Shown piece by piece: positions 33,678-42,375 of a stretch of 57,754 nucleotides of DNA (within the stretch, counting starts at the first letter, position 1; every line of letters begins with the position of its first letter). The translations under genes and the position numbers were made by a program. This stretch comes from Rhodoferax sp. (GTDB lineage Bacteria > Pseudomonadota > Gammaproteobacteria > Burkholderiales > Burkholderiaceae_C), in the NCBI RefSeq assembly GCF_025354435.1, contig NZ_JANXMU010000051.1, positions 1 through 57,754 on the forward strand, given 5' to 3'. The notes under the pieces were generated by a model. That model made no database searches. It was not told the origin of the DNA and worked only from the letters and a program-made list of their open reading frames with translations.

Positions 33678-33716
33678 ATAGCTGCTAGCGTAAATTTAAC
33701 CTACGCTAGCAGCTAT
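33678..33716. terminator. Perfect 15-bp inverted repeat between convergent genes (family A)
   Basis: ATAGCTGCTAGCGTA (33678-33692) pairs perfectly with TACGCTAGCAGCTAT (33702-33716) around a 9-base AT loop. It lies between the convergent alcohol dehydrogenase and CorA-type genes, so it probably terminates both. It is the most symmetrical copy of repeat family A. Confidence 0.7.
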
Positions 33717-33734
33717 CAAAATATACTAATTTTT

Positions 33735-34775
33735 CTATTTTTTCCGATATACGTACAACCCGGCCAGCGCGGTAAACACCACGATGATCGCCACCACCAC
33801 GAAGAAGCCGTGCTGGTGGTCGGCCAGGGGGATGCCGCCCACATTCATACCCAGCAGCCCGGCCACGATGTTGATCGGCAGGGCCAGCATGGTGACCACG
33901 GTCAGGGTGAAGACGCTCTGATTGGTCTGCTCGCTCACCTGGGCGGCGATTTCTTCCTGCAGCAGCTTGATGCGTTCTTTCAGCTCCGACATGTTGCGGA
34001 TGGTCAGCGAAAACTCTTCGGTGGCCTGGCGCACCGCTTCCAGGTCGTGCTCGCTGATCCACGGCGGCGGCAGGCGCAGCAGCCGAAACAAGGCCCCCGG
34101 TTCGGGCGCCAGCAGGCGCTGCAGGCGCACCAACACGCGGCGCAGTTTGCCCAGGTCGGCGCGGCGGTTGTGCAGGCGACCCACCAAAAACTTGTCTTCG
34201 ATGGCATCTACCTGCACCGTGGTTTCGCGCACGATGTGCACCAGCACGTCGCCTTGCTCCATCAGCAACTGGTTCAGAAACGCCACCGACGAGGCCAGCG
34301 GCTTGCCGTGCTTGACGGCATCGCGCATGCGGTCGATGGAACGCAGCGGGTGCGAGCGGGCGCTGAGGGCCATGTGCGGGCCCACGTTGAGCCACAGGCT
34401 GGCGATCTCGGCTGGGTCGAAGGCGAACTCGAACGCCACATCGTTGACCACCGCGATCAGCGTGTCGTGCGCGTCCTCGATGCGGGTAGAGCGGGAGCCC
34501 GCGTGCAGCGCCTCGAAGAACTCGGGCACGGCATCCAGGTGCTTGCGGATGCAGGCCTCGGCCGCCGCGTCACTCAGGTTGAAGTGCAGCCACACGAAAT
34601 CGGCCACGCCCTTGGGGGTGTCGCTGCGCAGCCAGGCCGCGGCTTCGGCCAGGTCCACTGGCACGCCGGGCGCACCATTTTCAAACCGGTAGCCGCAGAG
34701 CAGGCCGGTTTTGTCGGCACCGTAGGTGATTTGCACGGTGCTAGGCCGCCAGGGCCAATGTGCCACGTGGAACAC
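33735..34775 (-). CDS. CorA/ZntB-family divalent metal transporter
   Basis: The protein (346 residues from this start) has a large cytoplasmic N-domain, long coiled helices (LRRVLVRLQRLL; IRNMSELKERIKLLQEEI) and two C-terminal membrane segments joined by the family signature GMNVGGIPL: TLTVVTMLALPINIVAGLLGMNVG and GFFVVVAIIVVFTALAGLYV. The GMNVGG with Ile-Pro resembles ZntB zinc transporters more than Mg-specific CorA. Both candidate starts are GTG, here at 34775 or 51 bases downstream at 34724, and neither has a clear ribosome site. If the shorter start is right, the parS-like site at 34759-34774 would be intergenic. Confidence 0.88.
   Translation of the reverse strand: MFHVAHWPWRPSTVQITYGADKTGLLCGYRFENGAPGVPVDLAEAAAWLRSDTPKGVADFVWLHFNLSDAAAEACIRKHLDAVPEFFEALHAGSRSTRIEDAHDTLIAVVNDVAFEFAFDPAEIASLWLNVGPHMALSARSHPLRSIDRMRDAVKHGKPLASSVAFLNQLLMEQGDVLVHIVRETTVQVDAIEDKFLVGRLHNRRADLGKLRRVLVRLQRLLAPEPGALFRLLRLPPPWISEHDLEAVRQATEEFSLTIRNMSELKERIKLLQEEIAAQVSEQTNQSVFTLTVVTMLALPINIVAGLLGMNVGGIPLADHQHGFFVVVAIIVVFTALAGLYVYRKK
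34759..34774. promoter_or_regulatory. Near-match parS site
   Basis: TGTGCCACGTGGAACA matches the parS pattern TGTTNCACGTGNAACA except at the fourth base. It is 3.4 kb from the exact site in mnmG. Confidence 0.45.
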
Positions 34776-34917
34776 ATCGCACCGGGGTGGTTACTGGAGT
34801 CATGGAAAAGCACCGTGGGTAAACTGCCCAGTGTCTTACCGCTGCGTGACAAAGGCGTGACAGGCGTATGGCAGCGAATTTGTAAAAAATCGGTTTCTTG
34901 TGTTGGCCGGGCCAGCA

Positions 34918-34945
34918 CAAGCAGCTATTTTTTACATAGCAAACC
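34918..34945. repeat. Intergenic repeat family A, fragment
   Basis: AAGCAGCTATTTTTTACATAGC, an arm of family A only. Confidence 0.3.
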
Positions 34946-34955
34946 TCAGTACGGT

Positions 34956-35888
34956 TTAGTGCGCCTTCTTGCCCCGCACGCGCTGCACCAGCAGTACCCC
35001 GGCCAGCACCACCGCACCGGCCACCACCCCGGCGATGCCGTCCAGCAGCGTTGGAGCCACGGTTTGCAGCAGGCCGCCCACACCCGGCAGCGCCGCAGCC
35101 GACTGGGTGATGGCTTCAATGCCATGGTGCAGGGCAGGCCAGCCGTGCGTCAATATGCCGCCGCCCACCAGGAACATGGCGGCGGTGCCCACCACCGATA
35201 GCGTCTTCATCATCCAGGGCGCAAACGCCAGAATGCCGCGACCCAGGCTGCGCTGCCAGGCGCTGTTTTGCTGCGTGAGGTACAGGCCGCCATCGTCCAG
35301 CTTGACGATGGCGGCCACCAGGCCGTACACGCCCACCGTCATCACCACCGCAATGGTGGTCAACACGCTGAGCTGGGTGCTGAAGCCGCTGCCCTGCACC
35401 GTGCCCAAGGTGATGGCGATGATCTCGGCCGACAGGATGAAGTCGGTGCGCACCGCGCCTTTGATCTTGTCCTGCTCCAGCGCCACCAGGTCGATAGCCG
35501 GGTTGGCCACCGCGGCCACCAGCGCGCTGTGTTCTGCGGCCACGGCATCGGCGCTGTGCATGAAGGGATGGGCTAGCTTCTCAAAGCCTTCAAAGCACAG
35601 ATAGGCACCGCCCACCATCAGCAGCGGGGTTACTGCCCAGGGGGCAACGGCGCTGATGGCCAGCGCGGCGGGCACCAGAATCAACTTGTTGCGAAACGAT
35701 CCCTTGCACACGGCCCACACCACCGGCAGCTCGCGCTCGGCGCGCACGCCGCTGACCTGCTGCGCGTTTAGCGCCAGGTCGTCGCCCAGCACCCCGGTGG
35801 TCTTCTTGGCCGCCACCTTGGTCAGCAAGGTGACATCGTCCAGGATGGAGGCAATATCGTCGATCAGCGCAAGCAGGCTAGAGGCCAT
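34956..35888 (-). CDS. yedI: DUF808 membrane protein (YedI-like)
   Basis: The 310-residue protein begins MASSLLALIDDIASILDDVT, the DUF808/YedI signature, and has ALAISAVAPWAVTPLLMVGGAYLCFEGFEKL, FILSAEIIAITLG and several further hydrophobic segments, in all about six membrane spans. The ATG at 35888 is preferred to a frame 10 codons longer. The function of the family is not established. Confidence 0.9.
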   Translation of the reverse strand: MASSLLALIDDIASILDDVTLLTKVAAKKTTGVLGDDLALNAQQVSGVRAERELPVVWAVCKGSFRNKLILVPAALAISAVAPWAVTPLLMVGGAYLCFEGFEKLAHPFMHSADAVAAEHSALVAAVANPAIDLVALEQDKIKGAVRTDFILSAEIIAITLGTVQGSGFSTQLSVLTTIAVVMTVGVYGLVAAIVKLDDGGLYLTQQNSAWQRSLGRGILAFAPWMMKTLSVVGTAAMFLVGGGILTHGWPALHHGIEAITQSAAALPGVGGLLQTVAPTLLDGIAGVVAGAVVLAGVLLVQRVRGKKAH

Positions 35889-35962
35889 GGGGGAGTTTTC
35901 CAAACAGGGCCGCTGCACCGCGCGGCGGCATGGAGAGATTGTCGCTGGACGGTAAAGTCATA

Positions 35963-36025
35963 TGCCAAATAGACTATTGGTGCATATTCCGCCTACGCAA
36001 GTAGCTATGAAAACAGGAGCTAAGG
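35963..36025. repeat. Intergenic repeat family A copy
   Basis: CCAAATAGACTATTGGTGCATATTCC then GCCTACGCAAGTAGCTATGAAAACAGGAGC: a degenerate copy in the gap before DUF808, just after the DUF2164 gene. Confidence 0.45.
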
Positions 36026-36292
36026 CTATTTGCGCTGTTTATCGGCCTTGTGCCAGTAGGTGAATGCGTCCTCGTGCACCTCGATGTCCACCTCCATCAC
36101 CCGCGCCTGCAGCTGGGCCTGCACATCGGCCACCGCCTGGTTGTAGACCAGCGGCCCGATTTCTTCGAGGAAAAAGCCCAGCAAACCCCCAGCGGCCACA
36201 TTGCCGATTTTCTCGTCCATGTGGGTCAGAAAGTAGCGCTCGATGGAGGCGATGGCCTGCTGGCGGGTGTCGGGGCGGATGGTGATGGGCAT
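36026..36292 (-). CDS. DUF2164 family protein
   Basis: An 88-residue protein with the features of DUF2164: ITIRPDTRQQAIASIERYFLTHMDEKIGN near the N-terminus, then GGLLGFFLEEIGPLVYNQAVADVQAQL. Function unknown. The ATG at 36292 lies 4 bases after the stop of the upstream gene, indicating a two-gene operon. A longer upstream frame overlaps that gene and is less likely. Confidence 0.85.
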   Translation of the reverse strand: MPITIRPDTRQQAIASIERYFLTHMDEKIGNVAAGGLLGFFLEEIGPLVYNQAVADVQAQLQARVMEVDIEVHEDAFTYWHKADKQRK

Positions 36293-36296
36293 GGGT

Positions 36297-36626
36297 TTAC
36301 TTGTTTGCAGCCAGATATTCTTGGGCTTTCTGGCCCACAAACTGCCGCCCCGGATTGCTGCCGCTGCACCATTCTGCGGGGCTGAACAGGGCAAACAGAC
36401 CGATCTTGGCCAGGGTGGGGATGGCCAGCTCCAACTCGCGTTCGATCTCGCCGCGCGCGTCTGCGCTGGCTGCGTTGTACAGCGCCACGTTGTGCAGCAT
36501 GGCGGCGACGGTGCCGGTCTGCACCTGGCTGCCGTCCTGCAGGGTCACGCGTGGCAGGGTTTCGCCCGCTGCCAGAATCTTCTGGTTGACGCGGGCCAGG
36601 ATGATGGCTTCGGTAGAGGAGGGCAT
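36297..36626 (-). CDS. Conserved hypothetical protein
   Basis: A 109-residue soluble protein that I recognise only as a conserved hypothetical: [87 protein letters not shown]. The N-terminal half looks helical. The ATG at 36626 has AAGGAA upstream. It is followed 4 bases later by the DUF2164 gene, with which it forms an operon, and is divergent from mnmG. Confidence 0.75.
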   Translation of the reverse strand: MPSSTEAIILARVNQKILAAGETLPRVTLQDGSQVQTGTVAAMLHNVALYNAASADARGEIERELELAIPTLAKIGLFALFSPAEWCSGSNPGRQFVGQKAQEYLAANK

Positions 36627-36787
36627 GGGTTTCCTTTCAGCGATGGCGGTACGCCAATGATAAGAGCCGGTGTTGCCGCAGGAAACCAGGGGGTTTATTA
36701 AAATGCTGGATTCCCCACCTGCCCGTGGACCCGCTATTTTGGCGCGGTTTGCCAGTGCTGGGGCTGGCACTGACAGAGGAAGAGCGT

Positions 36788-38761
36788 ATGTTGTACCCCC
36801 AAGAATTTGATGTGATCGTGGTTGGCGGTGGCCATGCCGGCACCGAGGCCGCGCTGGCCGCTGCGCGCATGGGCTGCAAAACCCTGCTGCTCACGCACAA
36901 CATCGAGACGCTGGGCCAGATGAGCTGCAACCCGTCCATCGGCGGCATCGGCAAGGGGCATTTGGTCAAAGAGGTGGATGCGCTGGGCGGGGCCATGGCC
37001 TTGGCCACCGACGAGGGCGGCATCCAGTTCCGCATCCTCAATTCCAGCAAAGGCCCGGCCGTGCGCGCCACGCGGGCCCAGGCCGACCGGGTGCTGTACA
37101 AGGCCGCTATTCGGCGCATGCTGGAAAACCAGCCGAATCTGTGGCTGTTCCAACAGGCCGTGGACGACCTGATGATCAAAGGCGACCGGGTGGTAGGCGC
37201 GGTGACGCAGGTCGGCATCCAGTTCCGCAGCCGCACCGTGGTGCTGACGGCGGGCACCTTCTTGGACGGCAAGATTCACGTCGGCCTGAACAACTACGCC
37301 GCAGGCCGCGCAGGCGACCCACCGGCGGTGTCGCTGAGCGCCCGGCTCAAGGAACTCAAGCTGCCCCAGGCCCGCCTGAAAACCGGCACGCCGCCGCGTA
37401 TCGACGGCCGCAGTATCGACTACAGCCAATTGGAAGAGCAGCCCGGCGACGGCATGCCCGGCGGCATGGGCGCGCAGATTCCGGTATTCAGCTTCATGGG
37501 CAACCGGGCGATGCACCCGGCGCAAATGCCGTGCTGGATCACCCACACCAATGCGCGCACGCACGAGATCATTCGCGCAGGCTTTGACCGCAGCCCCATG
37601 TTCACCGGCAAGATCGAGGGCGTGGGCCCGCGCTACTGCCCCAGCGTGGAAGACAAGGTGAACCGCTTTGCGGATAAGGACAGCCACCAGATCTTCCTGG
37701 AACCCGAGGGCCTGAACACCCATGAGATCTACCCCAACGGCATCTCCACCAGCCTGCCGTTCGACGTACAGTACGACCTGGTGCGCTCCATGAAGGGCAT
37801 GGAAAACGCCCACATCCTGCGCCCCGGTTACGCCATCGAATACGACTACTTCGACCCCCGCGCCTTGAAAACCAGCTTCGAAACCCGCGCCATCGGCGGC
37901 CTGTTCTTCGCGGGCCAGATTAACGGCACCACCGGCTACGAAGAGGCGGCGGCCCAAGGCCTGTTCGCCGGTATCAACGCTGCGTTGCAATGCCGTGGCG
38001 AAGCCTCCTGGCTGCCGGGCCGCGACCAGGCCTACCTGGGTGTGCTGGTCGACGACCTGATCACCAAGGGCGTGACCGAGCCCTACCGCATGTTCACCAG
38101 CCGCGCCGAGTTCCGCCTGCAGCTGCGCGAAGACAACGCCGACATGCGCCTTACCGAGATGGGCCGCCATATGGGCCTGGTAGACGATGCCCGCTGGGAG
38201 TCATTCAACCGCAAGCGGGAGGCTGTTTCACGTGAAACAGAGCGCCTGCGCAGCCTGTGGATCAGCCCCAAGAACCTGGCGGTGGCCGAGGCCGAGCGGG
38301 TGCTGGGCAAAGCCATCGAACACGAGTACAGCTTGGCCGAGCTGCTGCGCCGCCCGGATGTGCACTACGACGGGTTGATGTCGCTGGCCGGTGCCAAGTT
38401 CGCCGTGCCCGAGTTCGCCCCCGGTGTTCCACGTGAAACAGCCGAGGCCGACTTTGTAGCCGCCGTACTGGAGCAGGTGGACATCAACGCCAAGTACTCG
38501 GGTTACATCGAACGCCAAAAGTCCGAGATCGACCGCGCCGCCCACTACGAGCACCTGAAGATCCCCTCCGACCTGGACTACCTGCAGGTCAGCGCCCTGA
38601 GCTATGAGGTGCGCCACACCCTCAACAAACACCGGCCCGAAACGCTGGGCCTGGCCTCGCGCATGTCGGGCGTGACCCCGGCGGCCATTTCGCTGCTGCT
38701 GGTGCATTTGAAGAAGCTGGGCTGGAAGGACCGGCCTACGGTGGAGGAGGCGGTTGCATGA
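36788..38761 (+). CDS. mnmG: tRNA uridine-5-carboxymethylaminomethyl modification enzyme MnmG
   Basis: The 657-residue FAD enzyme (GidA) has the dinucleotide loop [13 protein letters not shown] (residues 11-23), [24 protein letters not shown], the [13 protein letters not shown] motif, [19 protein letters not shown], and the C-terminal helical region that binds MnmE. With MnmE it makes the cmnm5U34 wobble base of several tRNAs. The ATG at 36788 has GAGGAAG upstream. It overlaps rsmG by ATGA. Two exact parS sites lie in its coding sequence, at 38224 and 38425. Confidence 0.98.
   Translation: MLYPQEFDVIVVGGGHAGTEAALAAARMGCKTLLLTHNIETLGQMSCNPSIGGIGKGHLVKEVDALGGAMALATDEGGIQFRILNSSKGPAVRATRAQADRVLYKAAIRRMLENQPNLWLFQQAVDDLMIKGDRVVGAVTQVGIQFRSRTVVLTAGTFLDGKIHVGLNNYAAGRAGDPPAVSLSARLKELKLPQARLKTGTPPRIDGRSIDYSQLEEQPGDGMPGGMGAQIPVFSFMGNRAMHPAQMPCWITHTNARTHEIIRAGFDRSPMFTGKIEGVGPRYCPSVEDKVNRFADKDSHQIFLEPEGLNTHEIYPNGISTSLPFDVQYDLVRSMKGMENAHILRPGYAIEYDYFDPRALKTSFETRAIGGLFFAGQINGTTGYEEAAAQGLFAGINAALQCRGEASWLPGRDQAYLGVLVDDLITKGVTEPYRMFTSRAEFRLQLREDNADMRLTEMGRHMGLVDDARWESFNRKREAVSRETERLRSLWISPKNLAVAEAERVLGKAIEHEYSLAELLRRPDVHYDGLMSLAGAKFAVPEFAPGVPRETAEADFVAAVLEQVDINAKYSGYIERQKSEIDRAAHYEHLKIPSDLDYLQVSALSYEVRHTLNKHRPETLGLASRMSGVTPAAISLLLVHLKKLGWKDRPTVEEAVA
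38224..38239. promoter_or_regulatory. parS site (within mnmG)
   Basis: TGTTTCACGTGAAACA, the exact 16-bp Spo0J/ParB consensus palindrome, inside mnmG and about 3.2 kb before the parB gene. Confidence 0.93.
38425..38440. promoter_or_regulatory. parS site (within mnmG)
   Basis: TGTTCCACGTGAAACA, parS consensus with the permitted C at the variable position, 201 bases from the neighbouring site. Confidence 0.92.
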
Positions 38762-39411
38762 GCGATCGTTTGGAGATACTGACCCGCAGCACCGCGCAGC
38801 TCGGTCTCACCCTGTCGGACGCACAGCACCAGACCCTGCTGCGTTATCTGGACCTAATTCTGAAGTGGAACAAGGTTTACAACCTGACCTCCCTGCGTGA
38901 CCCAGCCGAAGCGCTGACCCACCACCTGATCGACAGCCTGGCCGCCGTGCCGCCGTTGCTGCGCCATTTGGCGGGACGCGAAGATGCCAAGCTGCTGGAT
39001 GTAGGTTCCGGCGCTGGCCTGCCCGGCGTGGTGTTCGCCATCTGCTGCCCGCAGTTGCAAGTGCGCTGTGTCGACACCGTCGGCAAGAAGGCCGCATTTG
39101 TGCAGCAGGCCGCGCTGGAACTGAAGCTGCCTAACCTGCGTGGCGTGCACGCCCGGGTCGAGAGCCTGACCGAAAAGTTCGACGTGGTCAGCGCCCGGGC
39201 GTTTGCCTCGCTGGTCGATTTCACCACTTGGTCGGTCGGCGCGCTGGCCGGGCAGGGCGTGTGGCTGGCCATGAAGGCCAAGCACCCCGACGCAGAAATC
39301 GCCGCGTTGTCCGCTTCGGTAGAGGTGTTTCACGTGGAACAACTCAGCGTGCCAGGGCTGGGCGCAGAGCGTTGCATTATCTGGATGCGCTCTAAAAATA
39401 CTCTCGCGTAA
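38758..39411 (+). CDS. rsmG: 16S rRNA m7G527 methyltransferase RsmG
   Basis: The 217-residue protein (GidB) has [28 protein letters not shown], the SAM loop [53 protein letters not shown]. It methylates N7 of G527 in 16S rRNA. It overlaps mnmG by 4 bases, as is general in bacteria. A parS site is embedded near its 3' end. Confidence 0.97.
   Translation: MSDRLEILTRSTAQLGLTLSDAQHQTLLRYLDLILKWNKVYNLTSLRDPAEALTHHLIDSLAAVPPLLRHLAGREDAKLLDVGSGAGLPGVVFAICCPQLQVRCVDTVGKKAAFVQQAALELKLPNLRGVHARVESLTEKFDVVSARAFASLVDFTTWSVGALAGQGVWLAMKAKHPDAEIAALSASVEVFHVEQLSVPGLGAERCIIWMRSKNTLA
39326..39341. promoter_or_regulatory. parS site (within rsmG)
   Basis: TGTTTCACGTGGAACA, parS consensus with the permitted G at the second variable position, in the last third of rsmG. 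Confidence 0.92.
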
Positions 39412-39435
39412 ACTTGCCTCCTCACACGCGAGGAG
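39403..39435 (+). promoter_or_regulatory. Leader able to mask the ribosome site of the LysE gene
   Basis: The ribosome site GAGGAG (39430-39435) pairs with CTCCTC (39418-39423) over a 6-base loop. Alternatively ACGCGAG (39426-39432) pairs with CTCGCGT (39403-39409). The two hairpins are mutually exclusive and both cover the ribosome site. Confidence 0.4.
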
Positions 39436-39441
39436 TTCCCC

Positions 39442-40056
39442 ATGTTCGGCATTGCAAATTACGCCGCGTTCGTCGCGGCCATCATCGTTTTTTTGATGAT
39501 CCCAGGCCCGGGTAATTTGGCGCTCATCACCTCCACCAGCAAGGGCGGCATCCGGGGCGGCCTGGCCGCTACCCTGGGCGTGATCCTGGGCGACCAGGTG
39601 CTGATGTGGACGGCGGTGGCCGGAGTGGCGGCCTTGCTGGCCAGCTACCCGGTGGCGTTTGCGGCGGTGCAGTGGCTGGGTGCGGCTTACCTGGCCTACC
39701 TGGGAGGCAAGATGCTGCTGGCCAAGGCGGGCGATGCGCCTATTTTGAACATCAAGCCATCCCACTTTCTGCGCCAGGCCCTGGTCATCACCCTGCTGAA
39801 CCCCAAGGCCATCGTGTTCTACATGGCGTTTTTTCCGTTGTTTGTGGACCCGGCCCACCACCAGGGCTTGCTGACTTTTGCGGTGATGGCATTGACGATT
39901 GCCGCGCTGACCTTGGTCTACGGCCTGGTCGCCACCTTGTTGACCCATTTTCTGGCCGAGCGCATACGTGCGAACCCGGTCGTGTCCCGCGTGCTGAACA
40001 AGCTGGCGGGCGTATTCCTCATTGGCTTTGGCGTGAAGCTGGCGCTGTCTAAATAA
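39442..40056 (+). CDS. LysE/RhtB-family amino-acid exporter
   Basis: A 204-residue inner-membrane protein with about six spans and the LysE/RhtB signature: FLMIPGPGNLALITSTSKGGIRGGL, LGVILGDQVLMW, WLGAAYLAYLGGKML, FLRQALVITLLNPKAIVFYMAFFPLFV. Members export amino acids or homoserine lactones; the substrate is not evident. It starts 30 bases after rsmG with a GAGGAG site that may be sequestered in a hairpin, and ends 14 bases before parA, so all could be one operon. Confidence 0.92.
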   Translation: MFGIANYAAFVAAIIVFLMIPGPGNLALITSTSKGGIRGGLAATLGVILGDQVLMWTAVAGVAALLASYPVAFAAVQWLGAAYLAYLGGKMLLAKAGDAPILNIKPSHFLRQALVITLLNPKAIVFYMAFFPLFVDPAHHQGLLTFAVMALTIAALTLVYGLVATLLTHFLAERIRANPVVSRVLNKLAGVFLIGFGVKLALSK

Positions 40057-40070
40057 TTTGAAAGTGCCGC

Positions 40071-40838
40071 ATGGCTAAAGTTTTTTGTGTTGCCAACCAA
40101 AAGGGCGGGGTCGGCAAAACCACCACCACCGTGAATCTGGCCGCGGGTCTGGCCAAGGTGGGGCAGCGCGTGTTGATGATCGACCTGGACCCGCAGGGCA
40201 ACGCCACCATGGGCTCGGGTGTGGACAAGCGCACGCTGGAGCTCACGGTGTACGACGTGCTGCTCGAATCCAGCAGCATTGCCGAAGCCCGCGTAAAAGC
40301 CGAGAAGTGCGGCTACGACGTGCTCGGCTCCAGCCGCGAACTCAGCGGCGCCGAGGTCGAGCTGGTGACCATGGAGCGCCGCGAAAAGCGCCTGCAGGCC
40401 GCCATCGCCACGGTGGCTGCCGAATACGACTTTGTGTTGATCGACTGCCCGCCTAGTTTGTCGATGTTGACGCTGAACGGCCTGTGCGCCGCCAACGGCG
40501 TGATCGTGCCCATGCAGTGCGAATACTTTGCGCTGGAAGGCCTGACCGACCTGGTCAACACCATCAAGCAGGTGCACGCCAACCTGAACAAAGACCTGCA
40601 AATCATCGGTCTGCTGCGCGTGATGTTCGACCCCCGCATCACCCTGCAGCAACAGGTGAGCGAGCAGCTCAAGGCCCACTTTGCCGACAAGGTGTTCAAC
40701 ACCGTGATCCCGCGCAACGTGCGCCTGGCCGAAGCACCCAGCTACGGTTTGCCCGGCGTGGTGTTCGACCCGGCGGCCAAGGGCAGCGTGGCCTACGTCG
40801 AATTCGCCCAAGAGATGGTCGATCGGATCAAGGCCTGA
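40071..40838 (+). CDS. parA: Chromosome-partitioning ATPase ParA (Soj)
   Basis: The 255-residue protein has the deviant Walker A VANQKGGVGKTTTTVNLAA (signature Lys11 and Lys16), LMIDLDPQGNATMG, LIDCPPSLSMLTLNGLCA and the C-terminal RNVRLAEAPSYGLPG. The lack of an N-terminal DNA-binding extension is typical of chromosomal type Ib-like ParA. It drives segregation of the origin region with ParB and parS. A family A repeat and a small hydrolase gene separate it from parB, an inserted feature in what is usually an adjacent pair. Confidence 0.97.
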   Translation: MAKVFCVANQKGGVGKTTTTVNLAAGLAKVGQRVLMIDLDPQGNATMGSGVDKRTLELTVYDVLLESSSIAEARVKAEKCGYDVLGSSRELSGAEVELVTMERREKRLQAAIATVAAEYDFVLIDCPPSLSMLTLNGLCAANGVIVPMQCEYFALEGLTDLVNTIKQVHANLNKDLQIIGLLRVMFDPRITLQQQVSEQLKAHFADKVFNTVIPRNVRLAEAPSYGLPGVVFDPAAKGSVAYVEFAQEMVDRIKA

Positions 40839-40841
40839 ATT

Positions 40842-40902
40842 TATAAAAAATAGGCCTCTAGTGCAAATAACATCTACGCTAGTAGCTATATAAATAATAG
40901 CA
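40842..40902. repeat. Intergenic repeat family A copy
   Basis: TTATAAAAAATAGGCCTCTAGTGC, then CATCTACGCTAGTAGCTATATAAATAATAGCA, a nearly complete copy between parA and the hydrolase gene. Confidence 0.65.
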
Positions 40903-40903
40903 A

Positions 40904-41437
40904 ATGACAATTCCTTGCGTTCTGCTCCTTCCCGGCTGGCAAGACTCCGGCCCTGGCCACTGGCAAACCCTGTGGGAAGCCGAATTTGGTGACCTGCGCG
41001 TCACCCAGCACGACTGGATGCGCCCGCTGCGCGGTGATTGGATCACCCGGCTGGAAGAAGTGGTGCAGGAGCAAGACGGGCCGGTGTGGCTGGCCGCGCA
41101 CAGCCTGGGCTGCCATTTGGTGGCGGCGTGGGCGGCGGTTTCCCACAGTACGGCCAAGGTGCAGGGGGCATTATTGGTGGCACCGCCCGATACGGCCCAG
41201 CCCGACTACCCGCCCCAGCTGCACCGTTGGGCCGTGCCGGTGCTGGGCAAGCTGCCGTTTGCATCCACGCTGGTGGCCTCTACCGACGACCCGTACTGCA
41301 GCCTGGCAGCCGCCGAAAAATACGCCCAGCACTGGGGCGCGGCGCTGCACAACATCGGCCCGCGCGGCCACATCAATGCCGAATCCGGCCTGGGCGACTG
41401 GCCGCAGGGCAGGGCGCTATTGCTCGCAAATATTTAG
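40904..41437 (+). CDS. RBBP9/YdeN-type serine hydrolase
   Basis: The 177-residue alpha/beta-hydrolase has LLPGWQDSGPGHWQTLWE, nucleophile AHSLGC (Ser67), an acid in STDDPYC, and a terminal His in GPRGHINAESGLGDWP. This is the YdeN/RBBP9 family, small esterases with poorly known substrates. It is inserted between parA and parB, 13 bases before parB. Confidence 0.9.
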   Translation: MTIPCVLLLPGWQDSGPGHWQTLWEAEFGDLRVTQHDWMRPLRGDWITRLEEVVQEQDGPVWLAAHSLGCHLVAAWAAVSHSTAKVQGALLVAPPDTAQPDYPPQLHRWAVPVLGKLPFASTLVASTDDPYCSLAAAEKYAQHWGAALHNIGPRGHINAESGLGDWPQGRALLLANI

Positions 41438-41450
41438 AAAGCACAAGACT

Positions 41451-42371
41451 ATGGCAACCCCCAAACGCAAAGGCCTGGGCATGGGCCTGGATGCCCTGCT
41501 CGGCCCCAAGGTCGTCGATCCCACGCCACTGGAAACGGGCTTGCCCACCGTCTTGCTGCTGAGCGACCTGGTGCCTGGCCAGTACCAGCCGCGCACCCGC
41601 ATGGACGAGGGCGCGCTGTACGAGCTGGCCGAGAGCATCAAGGCCCAGGGCATCATGCAGCCGATTTTGGTGCGCCAACTGGCCAGCGGGGACAACGCTG
41701 GCAAGTACGAGATCATCGCCGGGGAGCGCCGTTTCCGCGCCGCCCGCATCGCCGGGCTGGACCGCGTGCCGGTGCTGGTGCGCGACGTGCCCGACGAATC
41801 GGCCGCGGCCATGGCGTTGATCGAAAACATCCAGCGCGAAGACCTGAACCCGCTGGAAGAAGCCCAAGGCCTGCAGCGCCTGGTGAAAGAATTCGCCATG
41901 ACGCACGAGCAGGCGGCCCAGGCCGTGGGCCGCTCGCGCAGCGCCGCCAGCAACCTGCTGCGGCTGCTGAACCTGGCTGACCCGGTGCAGACCATGCTGA
42001 TGGCGGGCGACCTGGACATGGGCCACGCCCGTGCCCTGCTGGCACTTGACCGGGCCACCCAGATCAGCGCGGGCAGCCAGATCGCCGCCAAGAAAATGTC
42101 GGTGCGCGAGGCCGAAAGTCTGGTCAAAAAACTCAGCGCCGAGTTCTCGCTCACGCCCTCGCCCAAGGCTGCCAAAGAGAAGTCGCGCGACCTGAAACGG
42201 GTGGAAGAAGAGCTGTCGGACCTGCTGATGGCCGAGGTGGACATCCGCATTAAAAAGCGCGTCAAACGCCACGGAAAGTTCGAGGAAATGGGCGAAGTGG
42301 TGCTGCAGTTTGGCTCGCTGGACGAGCTCAACGGCCTGGTCGAAAAACTCACGCGCAGCGCGGCGCACTGA
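41451..42371 (+). CDS. parB: Chromosome-partitioning protein ParB (Spo0J)
   Basis: The 306-residue protein has MATPKRKGLGMGLDALLG, the CTP-binding/clamp motif IIAGERRFRAAR, ENIQREDLNPLEEAQG, the helix-turn-helix MTHEQAAQAVGRSRSAASNLLRL and a C-terminal dimer domain. It binds parS and spreads as a CTP-driven clamp. The parS sites lie 2-4 kb upstream. The ATG at 41451 follows GAAAG; the long frame that starts in the hydrolase gene is a shadow. Confidence 0.97.
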   Translation: MATPKRKGLGMGLDALLGPKVVDPTPLETGLPTVLLLSDLVPGQYQPRTRMDEGALYELAESIKAQGIMQPILVRQLASGDNAGKYEIIAGERRFRAARIAGLDRVPVLVRDVPDESAAAMALIENIQREDLNPLEEAQGLQRLVKEFAMTHEQAAQAVGRSRSAASNLLRLLNLADPVQTMLMAGDLDMGHARALLALDRATQISAGSQIAAKKMSVREAESLVKKLSAEFSLTPSPKAAKEKSRDLKRVEEELSDLLMAEVDIRIKKRVKRHGKFEEMGEVVLQFGSLDELNGLVEKLTRSAAH

Positions 42372-42375
42372 ACCG

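Noticed and set aside
36734-38170. 478-codon minus-strand frame opposite mnmG
   Set aside because: Gly/Ala/His-rich shadow of mnmG with no domain; mnmG is certain.
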